Under the pieces are notes generated by a model, which saw nothing but the letters and a program-made list of their open reading frames with translations, searched no databases and was not told the origin of the DNA. From positions 42,019,846 to 42,083,845 of the forward strand of contig CM029664.1 in the NCBI GenBank assembly GCA_017311315.1: 64,000 nt of DNA, in the 5' to 3' direction. Origin of the DNA: Dendrocalamus latiflorus. Taxonomy: Eukaryota > Streptophyta > Magnoliopsida > Poales > Poaceae. Position numbers and translations under genes: made by a program. Each line of letters opens with the position of its first letter. Within the stretch, counting starts at the first letter, position 1. Of this stretch, positions 58,339-64,000 are shown in pieces.

Positions 58339-60310
58339 TGAAAGCATCTAGATTCCTAAAAATTGTTTTGGTAATTAATGACAAAATATGAATATAGAAC
58401 TAACATGTTTAAAAGGTTTAGTCCCGGTGACGAATGTGACAACTTGGAGAATGGAGATGTATGCTATGGATTAACATGAAGATCAATATGGTCCAAGACA
58501 AAGGTATCAACAGCGTAGGATACTTTTTATTTTACCGGTCTTAGGAAAAAAAGGATGAAAAATTAGATTTTAGGTTAAATGCCGTACTATTAAAAGAGAT
58601 CATGATTAGTAGCTTAACAATATATTATTGTGCCATTTGGATCAACTTAGGATCATGCATGTACTTAGAATTTAAATTGAAAACCAACTATGCATTATCA
58701 GAAAAATCGGTAATATCAGAGTTTACTTAGCGGTACTATCACGCTATGGTATGACCGGGAGGTAGTGCGGTACTACCGCACTTTGGTCGGACCGAATTTT
58801 AGTTGGCGGTACGTATTTTCCAGAAAGGTACTTTTGAAGCATATTTGCTCCCCTAGAAAATGGTTGTATCGGAGCTTACTTTACAGTACTACCACATCGC
58901 GGTATGACCTCAAATCTTGAGCAGTACTACAACAGACCGAAAGCTAGACCGAAAGCTAGATGGTGGTACGTTATTTCCAGAGAGGACTGTTAGATGTGTA
59001 TTACATAACTGTGTATTTACCCCATTGTATAAGGGGTTTCTTGCATATATGCCACCTGTACATGTATATATATTGGCCCTTTGGCCACATGAGGAATACA
59101 AGCGTTATTCCAACATGGTATCAGAGCGCAGGTTTCGTCATACCTAGGGTTTCTTTGTACCTAGGGTTTTGCCTGTTGCGCTTGCCTATTCTTTTCCACC
59201 GCTCGTTTGCTTCGCGTCGCTGTTGCCGTCGGCCGCCGTCTTCGCGCGCGCTGGGAGGGCCGTCGCCGACTTTGCTACCGCCGGTTTGCTGCATCCAGAT
59301 CCGGATCGATCTGGATCTATGCCCGTACCCGCCGCTCCGCACTCTGGCTCCATCGGCGCCGCTCGGGAGATCCTCACCCGCTCCAGATCCCACCGCCCGG
59401 CCTCCACCCCGCTGGCCGCCGCCCGGCCTTCGCCCCGCTGGTCTCCGCCTCCGCCCGGCCTTCGCCCCGCCGGCTTCCGCTCCGCCCCGCCGGCCGGCGC
59501 CTGGTCTTCGCCCCCGCTCGCGGTCGCTGTCGCTGGCGTCGCGGCCCGCCGGCCCGCCGCTGCTCGTTCTGCCAAGAAAAACGGTAGTACTACCCCAAGG
59601 AAACGGTACTATCGAAATATCGAAACTACCACACTTACAACAGCGGTAGTACCGCGCCGCACAGCAACGGCTAGTTCAGAATATATTAATTGCGTCTGCT
59701 ATAGCTGTTACGGGGAAGTGCGGTAGTACCAGCTTTACAATGGTGGTATTACCGATTTTCCTGATTTTTTTATGATCTTCTCCCAAACGGTCAAATTTGG
59801 TTGGAGAGGGTATAAATACACCTCCACCAGCTCAAGGATAGAAAGATAGACTTCATTTAGCATCCTTGAGCTAAGAGCACACACTCTACACCTCATATAT
59901 ACTTGTTGCATTCATTTAATATAGTTGAGCCAATTCAAGTGCATTCAATTGAGGAGTGAGGCTTAAGTTGTGAAGCCGGTCCAATTCGATTGGGCTTTCC
60001 TCAACGTGGACTAGTGAAAACCGGCAACTCTTCGATACCACGTCAAAAACATCGAGTGTCCTTATTTGATTATTTCTTTGCCTTTACCTTTGCATTTATA
60101 TTTCTAGCTATTGAAATTATCATATCTTGTTAAGCTAGAATCTTCTTTATAAAGATTTGGCTTGTGGTGTCTTAGGTTTACTAGAATTGCATAGGTTTTG
60201 AATTATAATAGAAATCTTACTCTTAATTTGTAGAAATTAGTTTTAGAAAGCAAGAAAATCTTAAGAACCTCCTATTTACCCATCTCTAGTCGGTTATATT
60301 TGATCCTACA
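58339..60310 (+). mobile_element. Solo LTR of the 8785-18835 copia family
   Basis: It starts TGAAAGCATCTAGATTCC and ends GATCCTACA, matching the LTRs at 8785 and 17284. The flanks are GACTA (58334-58338) and GACTC (60311-60315), a decayed 5-bp duplication. A truncated short-LTR copia (58987-59576) is nested in it. No gag or pol of this family is adjacent, so it probably formed by LTR-LTR recombination. Confidence 0.82.
58987..59576 (+). mobile_element. Truncated short-LTR copia nested in the solo LTR
   Basis: A 129-bp LTR (58987-59115, TGTTAGATGTG to CCAACA) and a PBS (TGGTATCAGAGC, 59116-59127) match the element in ASF1. About 450 bases of GC-rich leader follow, and then the host LTR resumes near 59576. 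No gag and no 3' LTR remain. Confidence 0.8.
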
Positions 60311-61095
60311 GACTCCTCATAGGTACTCTCAATGACTACGTGCAAATTTTTAACACGAATTCTACTATATGTTGAATGCAAAGGAGTACCCGAAATGGTA
60401 GGAAAACTGAAATACACCATATACTATAAAAATAAATATCGTATGTGTGCAGTGGAACTGTGGGAATATCTATTGCAGGAGTGCAAAATCTGCTACCTAT
60501 ATATTTTATTATGTGCAGTGGTAAATGATAAACATTGAACAAAACTGGGGACCTGGGAATCAAGGGACTATGGTTCATTCAGTTAAAGTTGCAAACTATA
60601 AACAATTAATTAGAAAATTTTCTTGACAATATATCTTGGCAAAGTTCTAGAAATTATAGATATTAGTCAAGTAAAAATACCACTAAAAAACTGAACAGTC
60701 CAAAGCAGCTATGATTTATGATACTTAGTAAATCACAGAACAAAGGCAGCACCTTTATGTTCTGAATTGCAATTGAAGAGTGCTTGCTCCCTCTTTCTCT
60801 TGAAGATAGTTCTTGGAATGACATCAGCTTGTTTCCTTTCTTCCTATCGATTCCCACAACCTTGCTTTAGATGTACCAATATAACAAAAACAAGTAGAAG
60901 GTAAATTAGTGTTATATTGTGAACACAAAAAAACATGGGATAATTCCTCACGAACCAAACTTACCTCAGCATCCAGTATAAAGCTGGACACTTCAGGGCT
61001 GCACTGCTCTTTAATCATGTTCACTAAATCAGGAAATCGGGAAGTTGATTCTTTCATTTGCCTTGTAAAAAATTTGCACAGACCCATTAGTTAAT

Positions 61096-62435
61096 CAGTG
61101 AATCTGGGCACAGGCTCATCGACCCCCGCCGGATCCTCTCCCCTGGCTGCGTCTCCCCCGTCGAACCCGACGGTTCGCCAGCGGTGGTGGTTGGGGCAGC
61201 CAATGGAGGAGGAGGCGCCGAGGGAGCAGGCGACGCTGGTCCCGTTCGTGGCGGTGCGGGAGGAGGAGGAAGAGGGGAGGGGGCTGGATATGAGGCTATG
61301 CCTACGGGAGAGGGACAGGAGGTGCGTGGTGGTAGAGCTAGACTCCACGGTACTGTGCGAGAACAGCGTCTTCTTCGCCGCCATGGCGCCACCAGAGGCC
61401 ACTGCCGGCGGCGGGGGCAAGAGGATTGAGGCGGACGGGGTGGAGAACATGGAGGCATTCAAGGATACGGTGGAGCCCATGTTCGAGCCCGATGCCATGC
61501 GGTGGCTCGTCAGGGCGGGCATGTCACGAGCAATAGATGTGCTCGAGGTGAGATGCATTTATTTTCCTCTCTGTTGTCCGGTTCAGTTTTAAGACGTGGA
61601 CCATGGCCGTGTGATTGGGAAAATAGTGTTCGTACGAGGCACATTGCAGGTTTACGTGGCCCTCAGTTAAGCTGAAATAAACTGTATTATAATTAATTAT
61701 ATTATAACTGATTAAAATTACACTATAATTGATGATGATTTATTTAGTGTAACTAAATTTTCAAAAATTTAAAAATAAAAAAATAGGTTAGCTCATCATA
61801 GACAACGCAAACAAATATGGGAAAAAAGAACCGACAAAAAAGCTCAAAAAAGTTAAAAAGTCAAAAAAGATAAAATTTATGAATAGTAAAAAATAAGTTA
61901 AAAGCTACGAACTCAAGTCGAAATGAGCGAGACCGTAATGCATTTCAATTTGATTGGTTGGCCCGTTCAAAAAAGAATTGATTGGTTGGTTGATTGACTC
62001 TGCTGATTTCATGGTAGATTTGTAAGCGTGAACTCAATGCTTACCTATTCTGTTAGTGTATAATCTCGGTTGCATCTCGTAATGGGTCTGATAATTGATA
62101 AATGCTATTATGTTTTGGATTGCAGGTTGCTTCCTCTATTATGTTTGACAGAGGAATCAAATCATGTTAAGAGTATATTGAAGCAGTTCCATGGAATGAG
62201 AGTGAGGAAGAGAAGCTTAAGAACCTCTGTTAGATGCACTTTTGATAACGCGTTGTCCAAAGATGTACTGGCAAGATTACAGACACAATACAGGAGCAGC
62301 TTGGAAGACCTGACAGTTCAATCAATGATCTTCTAAGGAAAAGCTCGGTCTATCAAAAGGACTTGTCAGGACTAAACAAAGGGAGCCTTCGCAAGATTTG
62401 CTGTTCTTGCTGGTGCATGGCTAAATTTTGCTAGT
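61096..62435 (+). pseudogene. BTB/POZ-domain protein gene fragment
   Basis: Exon ~61096-61547 reads LDMRLCLRERDRRCVVVELD, then FFAAMAPPE, EADGVENMEAFKDTVEPMFE and MSRAIDVLE, ending at a GT donor. Exon 62126 onwards starts after an AG acceptor with VASSIMFDRGIKSC and later gives RCTFDNALSKDVLARLQTQY. This is the plant family of BTB/POZ proteins of the At1g63850 type, of unknown detailed function. An in-frame TAA near 62167 and a 2-nt loss near 62230 break the second exon. SSVYQKDLSGLNKGSL is still readable to about 62400. The 5' side abuts the LIG6 relic, and no convincing start is seen. Confidence 0.8.
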
Positions 62436-62818
62436 AAGAACTTAATACTTATTAATAATTACATACTATGTATTTAACTTGTCTTTGTTATCGTGTGTTA
62501 TAATTAAATTTGGTTGTTAAGTTACTAATATAGTTCCATTTTAGATACATAGTATGGTTAATTGATCTTTATACATGCGATATATATGGTTTTTATTTTT
62601 GTATATTATTCGACTAAATATTCGTGTTTAAAATTAACTATATTCGAAGCGATATGTATTTACTCTATATTTATGACAAAAATATTCATATTCATATTTA
62701 TATCTAATATTATTTTAAGAAAAAATATGTAACAATTAAACACACTGTAACGAGCTAATGACAGATCAGCAAGCACGCTCCACTCATCTCGGTCCACAGA
62801 AGACCGAGTCCACCCGCG

Positions 62819-62819
<1 letters not shown>
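62436..62819. other. AT-rich spacer upstream of the ATP synthase gene
   Basis: AT-rich sequence without gene, repeat or clear core promoter. It separates the BTB fragment from the C-tract. Confidence 0.45.

Positions 62820-62871
<52 letters not shown>
62820..62871 (+). repeat. 52-base poly-C homopolymer
   Basis: An unbroken run of C from 62820 to 62871, about 155 bases before the ATP synthase start. It would lie in the core promoter or 5' UTR. Homopolymers of this length are error-prone in assemblies, so the true length is uncertain. Confidence 0.95.
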
Positions 62872-62872
<1 letters not shown>

Positions 62873-63027
62873 CGAGAGCTCGCCTCGCCTCGCCGCCCAA
62901 GTCCCAACCCCTCCTTATTCCCCCACCGCGATCCCCAAACACCCTAAATTTCCCGTAGCGCGGAGCCGCCGCTCCCCACCCCGCGAGCCATTCGTAAAAC
63001 CTAGATCCAAACCTCTCGCCGGCGGCC

Positions 63028-64000
63028 ATGGCGACCCGCCGGGCCCTTTCCTCCATCCTCCGCTCCGCCTCCCGCCTCCGCGCCGCCTCCCCGTCCCCGT
63101 GCCCCCGCGCGCCCCTCCACCGCCCGTCCCCCGCCGGCTTCCTCCTCCACCGCGCCGCCGCCTACGCGTCCTCCTCCGCGGCGCAGGCGGCTCCTGCCAC
63201 GCCGCCCCCCGCGACCGGCAAGTCCACCGGCGGTGGCGGCAAGATCACCGATGAGTTTACGGGCGCCGGCGCGGTGGGGCAGGTGTGCCAGGTGATTGGC
63301 GCCGTGGTGGACGTGCGGTTCGACGAGGGGCTCCCCCCGATTCTGACGGCGCTGGAGGTGCTCGACAACAACATCCGCCTCGTGCTCGAGGTGGCGCAGC
63401 ATCTCGGGGAGAACATGGTGCGCACCATCGCCATGGACGGGACCGAGGGGCTCGTCCGCGGCCAGCGCGTGCTCAACACCGGCTCTCCCATTACTGTAAT
63501 GCCATCCCCTCTTGTTCCTCAGCTACGATCGTGTTTGATATGTTTCATTTGGATCTAATCTGACGAAATGACAAATCATTTTGTGTTAGATTTGATCTGT
63601 ATGTACGGATCCGCGTGATGACTAGTGAATGCGGACTTTAGAGGTCCACAACCATACTAGATAGAGGCAGGGAGAGTTGAGAGGAAATGCATGGGCCCAT
63701 TTTTCGTTCACCAAACCCGAAATTGGCTATGGAAAGTTCATAAGACCGTAAATTTTCTGAAGTTGTCAATACATTAAAATTGTCTTACTCTTTTGTCCCT
63801 TGAGCAACTTACAAAGTTGTAAAATTAGGTTGCAAAGGCTAAGATTATTATTTTCTCATGCAGATATTATGGTGAGCTACTTAGCTGATTATGAGTTCTG
63901 AGGGATTGGCTACTGAAAACATAAAGTTACATTAGTGTGAAGATTAGTTGTGACAGTCTTTAATAGGGGGGTGCTATCTGTTATAGCCTGCACATATTGT
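63028..64000 (+). CDS. ATPB: Mitochondrial ATP synthase subunit beta, exon 1 (partial)
   Basis: Exon 1 is 63028-63495 (156 codons), ending NTGSPIT before a GT donor in phase 0; the rest of the window is intron. The product is the catalytic F1 beta subunit of ATP synthase in the mitochondrial matrix, encoded in the nucleus. The first ~55 residues (MATRRALSSILRSASRLRAA...) are rich in Arg, Ser and Ala and lack acidic residues, as expected of a mitochondrial presequence. The conserved beta start follows: GKITDEFTGAGAVGQVCQVI, then GAVVDVRFDEGLPPILTALE, HLGENMVRTIAMDGTEGLVR and GQRVLNTGSPIT. The Walker A and catalytic residues lie in later exons outside the window. The start is the first ATG in a good context (GGCCATGGCG). 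No lesion is seen. Confidence 0.96.

Larger units (their letters stand above)
51560..61090 (-). pseudogene. LIG6: DNA ligase 6 relic, 5'-truncated and disrupted
   Basis: Plant LIG6 is a nuclear ATP-dependent DNA ligase with an N-terminal nuclease-like domain. Only the C-terminal half of the ligase part remains. I place exons at ~61090-60965, 60860-60753, 58191-57847, 56207-56173, 56056-55998, 53083-52922, 52838-52750, 52655-52556, ~52046-51938 and 51764-51560. Readable parts are SRFPDLVNMIKEQ, FILDAE, NKLMSFQELSSRERGSKH, DLFQEKPGYFELAQQIT, SCEGIMLKTLDVDSGYSASK, RDYVEGLGDSLDLVPISAWY, FLMACYNPEYEEFQSVC and ELWFSAEQVWEIRGP. Lesions: the nucleophile-lysine exon and all upstream exons are absent; an extra T shifts the first exon (near 61066); a 291-bp LTR splits the third; motif V reads WLEVK instead of the usual WLKVK; a base is missing near 51657. 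Domain order and splice phases otherwise match. Confidence 0.9.

Overview
This window is nuclear DNA of a flowering plant, almost certainly a grass (Poaceae). The signs are intron-containing eukaryotic genes with very GC-rich first exons, Ty1/copia elements primed by initiator-Met tRNA (TGGTATCAGAGC sites), Tourist- and hAT-type MITEs, a Helitron, a LINE, and nested insertions in most non-genic stretches. I cannot assign a species.

Only three host genes look intact. ASF1, a histone H3-H4 chaperone, lies on the minus strand at 236-5899. It has three exons encoding 187 residues, and its second intron carries an antisense, internally deleted copia element. An R2R3-MYB transcription factor lies on the plus strand at 23615-24711, with three exons encoding 289 residues. 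Exon 1 of the nuclear gene for the mitochondrial ATP synthase beta subunit starts at 63028 (plus strand), and that gene runs off the window.

The rest is mostly mobile DNA. In order it holds: a non-autonomous hAT element 6401-7307; a large copia element 8785-18835 (minus) that has lost its reverse transcriptase; a Tourist-like MITE 21278-21561; a decayed 12.5 kb copia element 28150-40686 (plus) with a TRIM nested in its 5' LTR; a candidate Pack-MULE 42805-45407 holding one exon of a farnesol-dehydrogenase-like gene plus a nested hAT and a MITE; and a young short-LTR copia 45482-50715. Most of these boundaries rest on target-site duplications read directly from the sequence.

From 51560 to 62435 lie two adjoining broken genes. 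One is a 5'-truncated relic of plant DNA ligase 6 (LIG6, minus). Its introns and one exon have taken a Helitron, a 5'-truncated LINE, a solo LTR placed inside coding sequence, and a second, larger solo LTR that itself holds a truncated copia. The other is a plus-strand fragment of a BTB/POZ-domain gene. The three host genes have no evident functional link: they are ordinary nuclear genes separated by repeats.

I found no clear novel molecular system. The most unusual items are the LIG6 relic with layered insertions, the Helitron filled with a GTGGTCGAA minisatellite whose core recurs in two copia families, and the Pack-MULE with a captured open exon.
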